Part shown: piece by piece, positions 1-13,606 of the stretch
How the letters are laid out: each line of letters opens with the position of its first letter
How positions within the stretch are numbered: the first letter of the stretch is position 1
Origin: Eopsaltria australis
Taxonomy: Eukaryota; Chordata; Aves; Passeriformes; Petroicidae
Direction: 5' to 3'
Assembly: GCA_034509425.1 (NCBI GenBank)
Contig: JAVTVJ010000072.1
Coordinates: 5,360,501-5,424,500, forward strand
Length of the DNA stretch: 64,000 nucleotides
Translations under genes and position numbers: made by a program
The notes under the pieces: model-generated
What the model saw: the letters and a program-made list of their open reading frames with translations, nothing else
The model's database searches: none
What the model was told of the DNA's origin: nothing

Positions 1-3000
1 AGCAAAAAGACAAAATACTGTAGAAAGCTCTGGCAAAAAATGTAACTCACAGTTCTGTGTTGGAATAATAGCACTCAGATAAAGTTTAGGATGGAAACTT
101 GGGTCACAAACAGAAACAGTGTAAAACTGTCAGAAATGCAAGCAATTATTTCTTGGTAGAGCAGCAAGAAGGGAACTACTATTCACCCACACAGAAATAC
201 AGTTTTAGAGGCAAACCTCCATCTCATTTTACGGTAACTTAATTCTTCCTACAAAATTTGAAAATGTTACAATTTTGCTGAAAAGTTACCCTCATAGAAG
301 CTGTAATTAGATGTTGATATCTAGTGAAACACTAGGAAATGATAAATCTGGTTTTATCTGTTTTCTTTAGTTGTTCTATTCCTTCCTACTCATTTATAGA
401 CAAACACATGTCAATGGGACCTCTGTTCCTAGTTTTTAATCTTCAACTTACTGGCTTGTTACCTTAGTGTGCACAGGTAGGCTTCAAAATGTTAGCATGA
501 ACATAGCACTTCTCACTGGTAAATCTTTAATATGCTTTACCAGTCACCTCAATTAACACTTTACCCAAGTTTTAGAACATCCTTATGGAATAATACAGGT
601 ATTGAGAATTATGCCCATTTTACAGAAGTGGAGAGTGACCCAGCAAAAATAGGTTAATCACCCCAGGTCACAAGAAATACCAGCAAAAATGGGATCAAGC
701 AACACGAAGTCTTAGCTGTTTCTGTTAGGAGAGGCAATTAGTACATTTCCCAAACACAAGTGGCAGACGAATTGAAGAAATTGCAATTTAAGGAGTGTGG
801 TACTGGGAGTAAATATCTTGTTTCCTGAAACTGAAATAGAGCTGTGGAAGAACTGTATGGACTTTAAACAACACAAAGACAGAAAGAAAAAAAACCACAA
901 ATGTGCTGCTGTTCTATCTTTTTCATAATCAATCTTGTGACTCCAGTTATGCTTCTCTTATGTATTTGCCAGAGATGGTTTGTGCTGAAGCAACTCTGAC
1001 TGTGTACAACATCCACACTTAACTACCTCCAAAAAGCAGCCTCTGGCTAGGAATTTCTGAGCCAGCAGCTTTCAATGAAGGTAAGTGATCTTAAATTAGG
1101 GTTTAACTGAGTCTGGCATCTAAACCCTGGGAGGTTTGTAAGCTTTCAAGTATTGATCCAAAAGACTTGTGCCTGGAAACACCTGATTGAGTGTTCTGTG
1201 GTCTTCCTCAGCATCAGCCTCTGAAAATAATATCTTCCTTTTTTGTACAGCTTTAATTGTTATAGTTATCAGTGCTGCCAGCAGAGGAGAACTCAGGTTC
1301 TCAAGCCAGTAGGAGAAAAAAATTCAGAAAGGTTTTTTTTTAGGGTACAGTGGTTTTAGTTTGGAATTTTGTTTCAGATTTTGGGATATAGGGAGGGTGG
1401 GCATGGTAGATCCCCCCTGAACCCCCTTATGCACATATTAAATATTTTTTTTTTCCAAGTTTGAAGAAAACATCACCTACTGAAGGTGATGATTTTTACA
1501 AAGCTTATTTTTGTATGGGCTTCTGTCAGCTACTCTGCAAGCAAGGAGAAAGCTACTGAAAGCATCAAGTGTCTTCTGCCTCCAGCTAACAAAAAAGTTG
1601 CATCCCTTCACATAGTTTACTGTTGCTATTTCACCCTTTAAAAGAAAAGTTCTTCACCTCAGTTTCATAGAAGAAATGCCAAAGAGAAACTAATACAACT
1701 CTAGGTCTTAAGACACTTTTTGGGTGTATTTGTAACCAGTCACGAGTGCCAAGAAAAAACATTCTTGTCTCTTCAACACACACTTACATAATTTGGCACA
1801 AGGCATAAGTAAATCAGCTGGTAAGCAGTGCCCGAACAAGACACTGAAACAGTAGCTTCAGTCTTTATATAATATCTTCCAGCCTTCTCTTTATAATTTG
1901 AAACCTGGTCACAACAAGAGATAAATTTTTAATGGCACTATACAATTTGGGTAGAGAAGAGAAGGAGTTTATTTCATCAAAAGACTGTCATGTCTGGAGG
2001 TTGAAGCAGCCTTTCATACCGAGTTTTTATTGACATTATTCTGTTATTTATTGGCAGGATTTATTAAACTAGTGTTCCATTAACCCAATTGCATACTTTG
2101 AACAAAATCTCACTATAGTAGTTGCTCAAACTTCTGCTCCAACTTCAGGGTTGGATTTGTTATAAAAGTTGAAGCAAAAATAAATACACAGGTCAAATGC
2201 ATGTTTCTGAGCTCTCTGTGTCAAGGTGACTGATGAATCAGGAATTACGAGATAACAGTCATGCTTCCCAACACAACTTTGGACTATTTAATCAATACTT
2301 CTTTTCCCTTATTTTACCAACTTCTTCATTCTTTTTGCCACAAGTAATTGCTGAAAAATTTGGTCAGCAATATTTGCACTTCCATGTACATTATGATTTA
2401 CTGTTGTCATAAAAGGAGACAATTTGATATTTTCCAGTCCTGTCACAATTTTCACCATAACTTTTCTGATAGTTTTGCTAGAATAAGATCACCTCATTGA
2501 TAATAGGTCCTGCCCAGAAGGTGGCTGGTTATTGGAAAATTTGGTGACACAATGTGCACAGTGCCTGTCCACTGGATTACTGCAGTATTTGTTTTCAACA
2601 GATGCTTTCAAACACTGGCAGGAGCTCTATGTACTAGAAGACTATTTCATCTCAAGGTAGGGGTGAATGCACATGCTATGCTGGCATCTGGTCCAGCCAG
2701 AAGGTTTTTTGGTTTTTGGAGTTTTTTGATTTGGTTTTTTTCTTTTACTCTTGCTATTAAAGTATTAAGCAGAAGCCTTTGAAAAGTTTGCAGGGAAATA
2801 AATGTACATATTCCTATTTTCCCAGTATAACAGCTCTTTTGACAGATGTTTTCATTTCTTCTAGATACATCAGTATAGATTACAAAGAGACAGCATAATT
2901 TGGACTAGAAATAACCCTTTATGCATGTAATCTATTAAGTGCCTTTAATAAACACAGCTCCTGAGTAAGAAATATCTTCCTTTTGCCAAGGAGTGGTCTC

Positions 3001-5877
3001 TACCTGAAGGGTGGCAGAAATTTTAAAGTCATTTGTTACTGTACTCTGTGTTCCCTCAGAATTAGAACAACTAACAGGAGCTATAACAAGACTGCTAAGG
3101 CACAGCTCATTCTTTCCATCTCATTTTTATCACCAGATTTAAATACTAATCAACTAATAGGAAACAGCTAAGTTCAGATAAGAGTAGGCCGCTTTTGAGA
3201 TGGAAATTTCATTTAGAGATATTTTTTTTCCACTCAGCACCATTGTGCTAATATACAATGCCAGTTGTTTTCACTGAGTCAACATCAGGAACCTAGTTAG
3301 TGAACAAAGAGCTGGAATAATTGTAAAACCTTCAATTCAATTTATAAAGTATTCTCCCCAGTCATTTTTTCCCCAAGGTATATTGATTCAGTGCTAGTCA
3401 GGTAGATGCTAAAATATGGTGCTTAGTGAACAGAACTCCTGTTTTGGGAACATACTGGGAGCTACTGTAAAGCTAAGGCTGGAGGTGGATCACAATTTGT
3501 CACTAAGATCTCAGCCCTCAAGGCTCTGGACTTTTCTCAAAGGTGTTTTTATCATGATGTTCACAACTGCTTTTTTACTTTGTTTATTCAGTGGACAATG
3601 AATCACTGTCTAGGTTGAAGAGTAATTGACAATTCCAGGGGATTTCTTGTTGAAAGACAAGACATTTCTACATTTAACTTGCCCAACTGGTTTAAAGGAA
3701 CTGTGTTTGGCTCTTGTAGATCCCACAAAGAGTCTTTGTTCCCCACGGATTCTCCTCAGTCCTCCCCCCTCCCCATTTTACTTCTTACAGTTAGCAATTA
3801 CTTCTTTTTCTGCATGTAAATCATTCAGTTACTAGGATTTGTAAATTGATGCAATTTCCCAAAGCTCAACATTTGTTACACCACCGCCTCCCCCATCACA
3901 CTGACCGAGGAGATAGAGATTCTGACAAAAATTCCAAGAACAAAAAAGCTATCACTGTTTCCCCCACACCCTCAAATATATTCTAGAGATAAGGTTCAAT
4001 TAATGTGCACCTTTTTTAAATGCAAAGAACTCAGAAAAATTTGCTTCTTAACATGGGAAGGCCTATAGTTTTAACTGTTGTTTTTCAAAAGGCCTTATGA
4101 CTAGATTAGGCAAATCAAATCTAATCTAAAAAGCCGAACAAATTTTTTTCATTAAGAGAAAGTTTAGTTAGATTGTTTTTGGAACTAGTATCCTCATCTA
4201 CAGGATTACAGAAAAAGGAAAAAATTATGAAAACCAGTGAGATATATGGAAATTCAAGAATTCTTTTGAGATCTGACGCTATTTTCTGACAGTTTCAGTT
4301 CAAAATAATTCAACCAAATGATGTGCAGATAGAAAATAAGACGAACTTCTGAAATCTTTGAAAAGAATACATCCTTTCAGCAAATGCAGTGATTTGGAAT
4401 CCAAACACTTCCAAAAAAAAAAAAAAAAAGAATAAGTAAGAGGTCTAAAGCACGATTTAAGACAGAAAATTAGCTGAAATCTGAACCAATCTGTAGGGCA
4501 AACCCATGTTTAATTATGTATTTATTTTTGTGCCAGGGCTGCTCCCATGCTGGGAGTGTGAATAGAATGCACTGTTCATTTGAACTCATTTTACTAATTT
4601 TCCACTTGAAAATTAAAGCATAATTGACTATTTCTCCAATTAAACACTTTTGTCAGTAGTTTCAGTGGATGCTACTGGAACTGTAAGTAGTTCTGAAGTG
4701 TAGGTGGGCAGTCTAAAAAAATACTCTTTTTAGGTGCATTGCTAATGGAGAAGGAGTTTAATCTCGTCCTGAAGAAGCATGCACAGCCCTGTAGTTTTTG
4801 GAATGGAGACTAAGCAGGGGAATCATCCAAACCCCAGCTCTCTGTACAAGCTATGCAAAAGTGTTGCCCTCTCGTGGCTTTTGTTGCACTGTCTTGGAAT
4901 CATAATTATAACCGTATCAAACTGCTACTAACTTCTGAAAACAGGTATTTGATTTATGCAGAAGTAGCTTTTCTCACATGGGGAAAACGGCATTGGTATT
5001 TCAAAATATCCACTTACTAAACTGTGGCTTTCATAACTTTATGGATAATTTAAGAACAATATCTTCTTGTCAATTTCTTCTTTGTAGATTTTTTTACATG
5101 TTAAGTAATTTTTAAACAATAATAATATATAATAATTGTCCAGCCATTATTTCAGGAACCATACTTAAAATACCAAGTATTTTGAGGGTGCACACAAGCA
5201 GAAGTTGATTAACCTTTTTTTTTACTTTAGAAATGCTGCATTTCTGAGCTCAAGTCTTTCTGTGAACTCTTTCCTCACTGCTTTTAAATTAAAACTTTCC
5301 AAGTAATACTGCTAGCTTGAGTGTTTGCTGGAAGGAAAGACAAACAGAACTCGAGCACGCAGCCCACAAGTATTCAGAAAAGTATTTGTGGAAAGATTTG
5401 TTTGTCAGGCTACGTGCCCTACAATCAAGAACTGTTCAAGTCACGTCATAAGGCTTAAGGAGGATGTGATTCTGTATCAACACAATGAAGTTCAGGTGTT
5501 CAAAGACAGCACCTTCCTTCTGTCTGGATACTCAGAACTGTGTCTCTGCCTTCAAATATTAAACTGCAGAAATTATGGGGCATCATCTCTGCTGGAAGGG
5601 AAGAAAGAAAGAAAAAAACCCCAACATCCAAAAAGTCCACAGAAAAACACCCCCCAAAGCCCTAAATCAGAGAACTTTTCTTGGCCCTAGGAGGTAAGGT
5701 CTATTTGGGATAGGGAAAACAGTGTCCAGTGGCAAGGGATGCAGGAGTCACCATTTCCCTTCTGCGGCACACAGGCATGTTCAGGCTGCTGAGCACTGGT
5801 AGCTGTGGAGAAACTTTTAAGTTGTGAGGTAGGGTCTCAAAGATGTGACATGTACTAGCCTATGTAGCTTTTTGCTT
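1..5877. other. Unique AT-rich noncoding stretch
   Basis: I see no recognisable exon, RNA gene or transposable element in this stretch. Open frames are short and unrelated to known families. It holds ordinary homopolymer runs, such as about 17 A near 4411, and one CTCF-like motif near 4866. Old, unrecognisable repeats cannot be excluded by eye. Confidence 0.6.
4866..4878 (-). promoter_or_regulatory. CTCF-like motif (weak)
   Basis: The plus strand reads GCCCTCTCGTGGC. This resembles the reverse complement of the vertebrate CTCF core (GCCCCCTGGTGGC) with two differences. Only motif similarity supports it, and a short match like this can occur by chance. Confidence 0.22.
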
Positions 5878-6091
5878 TCATAGAATCCTTAGGGTTGGAA
5901 AAGACCTCCAAGGTCATTGAGTCCAAACTTTGACTAAACACCACCACTCTCACAAGACCATGTCACAGTGCCACAGCTACATTTTTTTTTTTAACTGTTC
6001 CAGGGATTGCAACTGCATCATCTCCCTGGGCAACCCATTCCAATGCCTGGCCATCCGCTCAGTGAAGAAATTCTTCCTGAAGAAGATTTAA
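5878..6091 (-). repeat. CR1 LINE 3' end fragment
   Basis: The plus strand opens with CATAGAATCC followed by GGGTTGGAAAAGACCTCCAAG, the reverse complement of the avian CR1 3' terminus. It continues through the usual CR1 3' region, with GGGCAACCCATTCCAATGCC and a segment resembling AGTGAAGAAATTCTTCCT. A run of T near 5965 interrupts it. It is a 5'-truncated, dead copy inserted on the minus strand. Confidence 0.93.
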
Positions 6092-9000
6092 TTGGAACGT
6101 TACTAATTTGGCTGATAGCTTAAGCCTTGGAGAGCTGTCAAAGGTGTTCTGCATTTTCAGTCCAGGAGGCAAGCTTGTTACTCTTGTGCCTCACCTACAT
6201 ACATTATTCTATTTCTTCAGAAGATTTCATGCCAAAAAACAAACAAACAAATTCAGGGCAAGAAATTATAGTCCACAGAGAAGCATATGTCCCTGTTTCC
6301 CTGATTCCACATGTATGACTCCTGGATTATACAAAAGCAGTCAAAAGACCAGAAGTTAAAAAAAAAAATTTAAAAAAATTGATATCTGTGAAATAAAAAT
6401 TCCTACTATATTGTACCACCTCTTATCTCCCTTCAGAAGTACTGACTGGTATCCATGGGAATGTAATGTGATTTTCACGTGTCCTGTGAAGACAAGTTAA
6501 GACAATCCCTCACAGGTACAAAAGCAACACCAAAGATGTGTTATTTGGTGGTGGTATCTTGCATAAATTAGCCTTTGTTAGTCCAACTAATTCACCATCT
6601 GCATAATTCTAAGCTGTAAAGTAAACAAGATATTTTGTTTAATTTGCTTGGTATTTCGATCTCATCATGTCTAACAATTTAATGCATGCCTCAGTTTTGC
6701 TTTTATTCTGATCTGGATCACTTCTTCCCTATTACTGTGAAAACAACCATCTCTCCAGGTTATTCCAAATCCTCTCCATGCACTACATGCATAGATATTC
6801 AAGAACTAGTGATTTGTTGAATTTGCTTATTCCCTTAAACGTTTGGATGCAGATAGCTTAATGTTCCTCCTAAGACTGTCTCAATCAGGGATCAAAAACA
6901 AGATTCTTCAAATAGAAAGTTACTCTTTAAAACTTTGACAGCTTTTTCTATTTTATTTGTTAGCTTCTACTTCCTAGAAGTCACCTTCATAAAAATTACC
7001 CATACTAGTACAACCTCAAAGTCAGGTTTTGTTGTTTTTCCTTTAAATGTGTAAATTTTAATGAAATAAGATATTACCTTGTTATTTCAGTAGGTACTGA
7101 TCTTTAGACTCTAGACATAGTTGTTCTAAATAATAAGACTTGTTGAAATGACAGTCTGTATTTATGATTCAGTAGTTGGTTATTTAAGCATAGTCAGAAC
7201 AGAAATTGGTTAAATAGTAAGGAAAAAATGGGAGACACCAGAGTAAAAGATGGAAGTCCCTTTAGGCAGCAAACTGGGAGTTTGCCAAGACCATTAACTC
7301 TTGGTGTCATTGCTTCAAGACTCCAGAGCTCTCAACACGAACCTTTTTGCCAGCTCATACAGGTACATGGTAGTCTTTCCTAAATTTAAGGGTTGATGTT
7401 ATCTAATTTGTTGACAAGAACTGTCCATTCACTTTTTCAGTGTTGGCCCTGGCAGATGAGTACCAGTCTGCCAACACTGCTGTTCAGCACTGCTGGCAGG
7501 CTATAGGAGCAGGCAGCGACCCAAGGGGGACACTCCCTTTGCAGTGGGATGCTCTCAGCTCCTGACTGAAAAAATGTGGAGTCTGTTCTTATCACAGCTC
7601 TGAAGTTCTAAAACATATATAACGTAGCTAGACCATAGTGATACCCCCAAGCAGCATTTTTTTTGTTGTCATTTACTTGGTTTTAAAGAATATTTGTCTA
7701 TTTTCTGTCTTACTTGAATACATTTTTCCACAATTTGTTTCTGAATCTTTTCCCTGTTTCCTTGTAACACTTTGCAGCCAGCACGAAGTGGTGTACGAGC
7801 TCACATAATCTTTTGTCTTTTCTGCTTATACCGGGTACGTGAAGACTAACTGGCAGCCAGCATGCTTTGCAACAACATTGAAAACAAAGCTCTGGTCTCT
7901 TCGGAGGATGGAAGATAACTGAAGCCTTGCTTTCAAAGGAAATGAAGTATCGAGCACAAATGCTTAGGGAATAAAAGACTTGTTTAAACGTCTGTGGAGC
8001 AAGGGTGACTGAGAATAGGCTCAAGGCTTTCACATGAGTTTTACTCTCTGTACTTTTTCTGTCTCTGTTGGTAGGAGAGAAACAATGAAGAGCCTGCCAT
8101 TCTCTTCCTCTTTCTTCCCAGAGGACTCTCTACCTGTATGTTTGAACACATCACCTGACCAGAACCTGTCCTTCAAGTCAAGATTGATTAAACACTGGAA
8201 GTTAATCAAATGACAGACACCAGCAAGGGCATAAAGCAGTATTTGTCCTAGACACAATACCTTGCCCAAGGCTTATAAAGATATAACAGCAACAAGTAAC
8301 AGCACAGAGCAACTTACTGCTTATGAGAAAACTCATGACTGCTAATGAAGTTTGTTGACAAACACCTGCCCAATATATTATTTATCTGTTGCCAGGCCTG
8401 CAGTCTTGTAAGCCTACAATGTATTCCTGGGTTAAGGAGGAAAACGCTGCTTGATTTTCCATAGCATATTTAATTTGTTAGATTAAAAATAAAAACAGAA
8501 AATATTAAGAAGCAGTAATTCAAAACTAGGTCCATTCGATAGCCTGGGAGGCTATCTACTTAAAAGAGCTATTTCATAGAAATGGAGTAATAAAAAATCA
8601 GAGATACTCTAGGATGTCTTTCATGCTGTGTCTTCAGTACACTTCTGTGTAAAGAAATGGTGAAATGGCTTAATTTCTATACTAGCATAGGTATATAGGT
8701 ACCTGAAACTGTGATGCTGTGCTCACAGCATGGGACTGCTGTAAAAGATGCAGATCTAGTCAGCCAAGATGAAACAACAGGCTGCTATCAGGCCTCCAGC
8801 TACCTTGTTTACTGTGCTGTATACACAGCACAGGCTTCTGATGGAAAGTGCACCCCAACGAGGCTGGCCTGAGAAGCTTAAAAAAATATCTTAAGCCATT
8901 CCACCTTAAAACTCACACAAAGGCTATTTTGACTTTTCATAAGACTTAGTGTAGTTTTTGTTTTTATTTCCATGACTTCAATAATCCTGTCCTCCTTTCT

Positions 9001-9185
9001 GTAAAGGCCTTTCAAACTACCACGCTTATCAAATATATTTCCTACCAAAAGACTTCAAAAGAAAGAATATGAAACTATATATTTTTACTAGGTTTGAACC
9101 AATGAAGTTGGAGTTGGAGAGCAGTACAAACAGTGCCTCTCACTTCGTGTTGTGATCATCCTTACTATTATATATACCAATTTTA
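6092..9185. other. Unique noncoding stretch
   Basis: No gene or transposable element is recognised. It contains a short CAAA run near 6236-6252 and a 42-nt inverted repeat at 7438-7479. The minus-strand open frames at 7710-8269 have no recognisable domain and are probably chance. Confidence 0.55.
7438..7479. repeat. Inverted repeat, 10-bp perfect outer stem
   Basis: CAGTGTTGGC at the left is exactly complementary to GCCAACACTG at the right. A second short CTGG/CCAG pairing lies inside, with a loop of about 10 nt. The arms could form a hairpin in RNA or DNA. It is too short for a typical microRNA precursor and no function is implied. Confidence 0.55.
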
Positions 9186-9650
9186 GTAGGACATGGACCT
9201 GCTGGAGCTGGTCCAGAGGAGGGCCACGAAAATGACCAGAGGGCTGGAGTACCTCTCACCTGTGTAGATAGGCTGAGAAATTTGGGCCTGTTCAGCCTAC
9301 CAGGAGACCTTATAAGAGCACCTTTTAGTACTTAAAGGGAGTACAAGGAAGCTGGAAAGGGACTTCACAAAAGCATGTAGTGGTAGGACAAGGGGGAATG
9401 GCTTTAAATGGAAAGAGGGCAGATTTAGATTAGATATTAGGAAGCAGTCCTTTAATGCTAGTACTGTGAGGGTGGTGAGACAGTGGAACAGGTTGCCCAG
9501 AGAAAATGTGGGTACCCAATTCCTGCAAATATTCAAGGTTAAGTTGACCTTTGAGCAACCTGTTCTGATGGGAGGTGTCCCTGCCCATGGGGGCTGTTAG
9601 GAGATGATCTGTAGAGTCACTTCCAACCCAAACCATTGTACAATTCTGTT
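9186..9650 (+). repeat. CR1 LINE 3' fragment
   Basis: This plus-strand CR1 piece begins in the end of ORF2. The sequence encodes residues close to the CR1 pattern LVQRRATKM. It runs through the 3' region (GGAACAGGTTGCCCAGAGAA) and ends in CTTCCAACCCAAACCATTGT and a decayed tail repeat. Stops and small indels make it non-functional. It is 5'-truncated, as most CR1 copies are. Confidence 0.94.
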
Positions 9651-10575
9651 TTAAGTGCTAGCTAAAAGCCCTTGGCTTACCGATGCCCTGAATAATTATC
9701 TGTTATTTGGACACCCCAGAAAATGCTCTGAATGCCTTCTGGTCTTAGGGTGCTTGGTACTCTCTTGCTCTCATTAAGAGAAATCAAGAGATGAACTTAC
9801 TGGAGATTCAGTTTTCAAAAACTCCTGAGGTTCAAGCATGTAAGCGTTTCGTTCAGGTACAGATGACAATAGCATCTGGACTTGCTGAATAACGAATTTC
9901 CAGACAGATTCAATTCAGCTAAACTTTTCACAATTAGACTTTTGGAAGTGATATGACAGCTGAGGCCTATAAATATAATATACAAACATGTTTTTTAAAA
10001 TATATGCACAAACTCACTTTTTCTTAGAAAGGGGCCAACCCCATCAAGAAATACCATTTCACAATTTCTTTCCAATGTGGGCAGCTGCTTCAATGCAGAT
10101 AAGCTGCTCATAATATACAATTTCACAAGGCAAAGGAAAATGTTCAAATATAAAACCATTACCTCTTCCAAACTATCCTTTTATTTACAATTCTTCATTG
10201 AATTCCAGCTGTAGATGTAATACAAAGGGGCTGCATAACTAGCTAAGGGAGTACTACTCTATTTGCTAATAGTTCTCTGAATCTCACCATTTACTTTGGC
10301 TCTGAAAACCAGAATCTGGGTAAGAATGCATAGTTCTACATAACCTAATATACCATTTTCAGAAAATGTTGTATAAAAATGCCGTATAAAAAGTTCACAG
10401 CTGCTGGTAGATGCAGCTGGCAAGTGTCCTGCTTCTGTGATAGTAAAAGACCTTTCCCTAAATACATTTTGAACATTCTAGAAGAGCTTTTATTTTTATT
10501 TCATGGCAGAAAGCCATATGGGCAGAAAATTAGAGTGCCTTCATTACAGGGTTGCCCGAAGGACCACTTCCAGAA
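9651..10575. other. Unique noncoding stretch
   Basis: Nothing recognisable is seen. The sequence is AT-rich with short open frames only. Confidence 0.55.
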
Positions 10576-10636
10576 ATAATGGAACAGTTAGGGTTGGAAG
10601 GGACCTTAAACATCATCTAGTCAAATACACTAAAAT
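10576..10636 (-). repeat. Short CR1 3' tail fragment
   Basis: GGGTTGGAAGGGACCTTAAA followed by CATCATCTAG is the reverse complement of the last bases of CR1. Similarity fades after about 60 bp, so only a stub of the 3' end remains. Confidence 0.75.
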
Positions 10637-12017
10637 GTTTCCAAAGGATGGCACAGATTTATTATTTTGGTCCAAGGTTGAGACTCTACAACAACACAAA
10701 TAAAGATGCATTTAATACAAGAACAGTTACTAATAAATGCAAAGTTTCACCTTCAAATTTCACTTGTTATTACCTGAAATAAAGATCAGCCTTGAAGACA
10801 CGCACAGTACGGGCAGCTTATTAAAATTCAAATATTAGCTGAGTTCTAAATTTAAATCTTAGATTTCTAATTACCTGCAGATCATTTACCTAGACACACA
10901 TAGTGTCTTCTAGAAAGGCTGAGTGTGACATTGAAGCCCAAAGACAGCAGAAATCATGTGATGGTGACCAACTCCCATCATTATGTCATCCTTTCGCTGA
11001 ATAGTAAAGCAGCAATTTCTAACACATTAAAGTGGCACAGGTGCTATTTGACAGAACAAACAAAAAAAACAACAAAAAAAAAAGAAGAAGAAAAAAGGCA
11101 GCTTGATCTAATAAACAAGGTAATGCACAAAGAACTTCAAAGACCCAAGACTTATACTCTGGGCACTTCTGCCAAGAAGTGGGATAACATGTAAGAGATG
11201 CTAAAAAGAATCTTTCTTTCTCTTTCATGCTTCTCCTATGAATCCTTTAGCTCATGGCTTTTCTCACATATTCCCAAGTTGAGCTCATCCTGTATTGCAA
11301 GGGTTTCTGACACAACGCCTGGATCTGGTTGATCTCTTCAGTAAGATTCAGCTTGAGAAAAAGCATAGGAAGAATTCAGCCTTTAACCTCTGGCTTCCAG
11401 AGTGCTATGAAGAACAAAGACATCTTTTCACAGAGCAACAAAGTGATCAGTATTACATCATCATGCTTTGGATTTCTAGAGGTGATGAATTTACAAGTTT
11501 CATTTTATAGAAGGATCTAATTTTCAAAGCTTTCTTTCTTGCTGTTATGTGCCATCATAAATGAATGCATATGTAAACTGGGGAAGGGGGGTAGCCAGGG
11601 GAAGAGAGGGGGTGATATCCTTGCCAGTGCTTTAGATACCAAAGCTGGAACAGCAGATTTTTGATTCTTCCCTTTCAGAGAAGTCCACAGAACTGACAGG
11701 CAAAGCAAGTCCTTCACCAGTACAAGGTCTCCTGCTGAGACATTTACACACTTTCTCCTCTTCAGTTTGTGTTACCCTTTATCTAGGATCACTCTGTACC
11801 AAAGCCTATCACACTGAAAAAGACAGAGTCACGTGGGTAGAGCAAAGTCTTATTTGACTCAGTCCCCCCCTATAAGACAATCTTACCATGAAGGAAGAAA
11901 CTGAAGTATCATAAAAGTTGAGAGATGCAGCAGGCATCTCAGAAGAGAGAGAGAGATCTTTCTGTTCTCAAGTAAATTGCTCTAAGATGATTGTTTGCCC
12001 TTGTTATTTTTCGTCTA

Positions 12018-12040
12018 ATGATGCAAAATTGCTGCATCAT
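12018..12040. repeat. Inverted repeat around GCAAAATTGC
   Basis: ATGATGCA and TGCATCAT are exact complements separated by 7 nt. GCAAAATTGC is itself nested inside as a shorter imperfect dyad. The arms contain ATGCA steps seen in POU-type sites, but no binding is shown. Confidence 0.45.
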
Positions 12041-13560
12041 CAACCTCCAGTAACCAAACCAGTAAAGGTGACTGCAAAGTGAATTTTGGATAGTCACCTC
12101 CTCTTGAGAGGTCCTAATTAGAACATTGATGGGGTTTTCTGATTATGAGATTTGGTGATTCTCCAAACCCTCTCAGCTCTGTCATTCCTGTAAAGGTGCA
12201 GTTTAAAGAGAGAAACAAAACATACACCAATCCCAAACCACAAGAAAGCAGCAGTTGTTATTTAAAAAAAAAATACAAGAAAGCACCTTTCACTGAGATG
12301 TCCTAGTGTATTCTGTAAAAGAAATTATATGAAGTTTGGTCAAAATTAGCCTGCTCTCATATATAATAAATATCTGAAGTAGCAAGTTTGAATGGCAGAA
12401 AAGTATTAATTACTTTTTTATTTCCCCTAGAGATTGGCAAAACTTGTTATGTCTCAGCTTTAAATTAAAAGAAATTAAAGCACTTACACAGTCAAACAAA
12501 AACCTTCATCTGCCTCATGCACATAGGACTACTCCCTGCCTTTGGAGAGTGCAGCTGCAAAATGAAGCACTCGCAGAGCAGGTGACATTTCCCAAGGCAC
12601 AGCTAATTTCAGTCTTTGCAGTTGTGATGAGCAACTCGACTCATCCCACGCCAGCTGACAGACAGGTCTTGTGACACTCATCTGTCCCAATTTTTAGTGC
12701 TCCACAAAAAAGAATGGATGATGAAAGAAGGCAGCAGGCACAGTCAGGCCACCCTATTTTAAGATTATCACTGATCACTTCCACTGGCAGTAGAAAATGT
12801 GCTAGTTGCACTAATGACATTAAAAAGAGATTAAAAACAATTAAGGAAGTGCAGTGTGTTGTGCCAAAAGAGGTCAGTCAGGTAACACGCTGTCAAAAGG
12901 CGTCATGAAAATGCCAACTACTCGAAGTGCACAAGAAATAAAGGTAATTCTTGAAACGTGTACCACTACTCGGAATTCCTGAAAAAGACACATAAATTCT
13001 TCCCAAATATTGTTCTTTGTTCATGTACCAGAGCAGAAAAAAATGGATAGGGATTGTTTAGTTTTACTGTAAATTGGATATTTTAATGGTCCTAATACTG
13101 GAATCAAAGAATATCAAAATACATTGAAACTCATGGAGGAGAGTAGGTGCTTCAGCTTACAGTGCTTAGGTGACATAATTAATTTTTTTTAATGTGGAAT
13201 TTTTAGGAAGGGATTTGTACTTCTAGCCATGGATGTGACACCCTTTCTTAATAGATTTCAATTCAAAGCAAAGCCATCCCAAAGATACCTGTCTGGGGAA
13301 ATGCAAAGATAAATTGGACACTTAACTATGTCAATTATAGTAGAATTTAAAACCATTTCTTCTGCATTTCTGCAAGTACCCTAATGACCACAAGAATTAG
13401 CTATTTTGGGGTAAGAAAATGAAACTGAAGAGCAAAAGCAGGCTGGAGCAGAAAGATTGACCTGACCTACACTGTAGTAGCTAATGTCTTTAATTGTGAA
13501 ATGTCACTGTTTCAGTTGTAATATTTTAGGCACTCTGATTTGGATTTGTTATGATGCTTA

Positions 13561-13606
13561 CAGACTAGTAAACAATTATAGTGCAGACTAATAAACAATT
13601 ATAACA
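13561..13606. repeat. 23-bp tandem duplication
   Basis: CAGACTAGTAAACAATTATA begins the first 23-bp unit (13561-13583). The second unit (13584-13606) repeats it with a few changes (CAGACTAATAAACAATTATA). This looks like a simple local duplication by replication slippage. Confidence 0.85.

Noticed and set aside
5325..5690. 121-codon frame with a Lys/Pro-rich end
   Set aside because: The end is low-complexity AAAG/CCCAAA sequence and no homology is recognisable.
11041..11100. A-rich tract that might be the poly-A tail of a retroposed gene
   Set aside because: The tract is broken (AAC, GAAG), no gene-like body precedes it, and no flanking duplication was seen.
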